From contig JAOZRQ010000456.1 of the NCBI GenBank assembly GCA_029940115.1, positions 1-5,588 of the forward strand: 5,588 bases of DNA, given 5' to 3'. This document shows, piece by piece, positions 5,474-5,588 of the stretch. The translations under genes were made by a program, and so were the position numbers. Source of the DNA: Desulfobacterales bacterium (GTDB taxonomy: Bacteria > Desulfobacterota > Desulfobacteria > Desulfobacterales > 4be13). Positions within the stretch are counted from its first letter, which is position 1; every line of letters starts with the position of its first letter. A model generated the notes under the pieces. That model was not told where the DNA came from. It ran no database searches and was given only the letters and a program-made list of their open reading frames with translations.

Positions 5474-5588
5474 ATGGTGAAGGATGAATGGTGAAGGATG
5501 AAGGATGAAGGATGAAGGATGAAGGATGAATGGTGAAGGATGAATGGTGAAGGATGAATGGTGAAGGATGAATGGTGAAGGATGAATG
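5471..5588. repeat. 7-bp tandem repeat after cheA (array 4)
   Basis: Sixteen full heptamers and one partial run to the window edge. Two variants occur, A (TGAAGGA) and B (TGAATGG), in the order B A B A A A A A B A B A B A B A B. The first unit supplies the cheA stop codon TGA (5471-5473). Most of the right part is an exact 14-bp BA dimer repeat. It probably continues past the window. No gene or terminator is visible in it. Confidence 0.95.

Noticed and set aside
5471..5588. Small gene in the array after cheA
   Set aside because: The period of 7 brings all frames into TGA stops within a few codons, so no reading frame of useful length exists.

Overview
The window carries a four-gene chemosensory operon, all on the + strand, in the order cheY-like response regulator, cheB, cheR, cheA. 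All four products belong to well-known families and keep most of their diagnostic residues. Moderate GC, the style of the CheB and CheR proteins, and short tandem repeats in the gaps suggest a deltaproteobacterium (Desulfobacterota), perhaps Desulfobacterales. That assignment is inferred from protein character and was not tested by a search. No CheW, chemoreceptor, flagellar gene, RNA gene, CRISPR array or insertion sequence is visible.

Layout. Positions 1-48 are six exact copies of an 8-bp repeat. cheY follows (81-554). cheB most likely starts at a TTG at 634 and ends at 1758. A 7-bp repeat array (about 1764-1796) lies between cheB and cheR (1835-2692). A 480-bp gap then separates cheR from cheA. 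It holds a large hexamer satellite (2688-2940, resuming at 2977-3023) whose repeat motif switches strand at about 2743-2755. After the satellite come a T-run, a strong-looking sigma70-type promoter (TTGACA, 17 bp, TACGAT at 3044-3072) and a ribosome binding site for cheA (3173-5473). A 7-bp repeat array starts on the cheA stop codon and runs to the window end.

How the genes work together. CheA autophosphorylates on an HPt histidine and passes phosphate to the receiver domains of CheY and CheB. CheR methylates and CheB demethylates receptor glutamates for adaptation. CheA is unusual: it has an N-terminal extension of about 130 residues, and an acidic Glu/Asp/Pro repeat linker where a P2 docking domain would often be. 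The CheY-like protein has a longer loop after its phospho-acceptor and a Pro/Ser/Lys-rich tail. CheB has Asn in place of one Asp of its metal-binding pair.

The most distinctive feature of the window is not a new enzyme. It is a set of different simple tandem arrays (8, 7, 6 and 7 bp) in the gaps of one operon. Three of them start on or within a few bases of a stop codon, and three share an AACT-type core.
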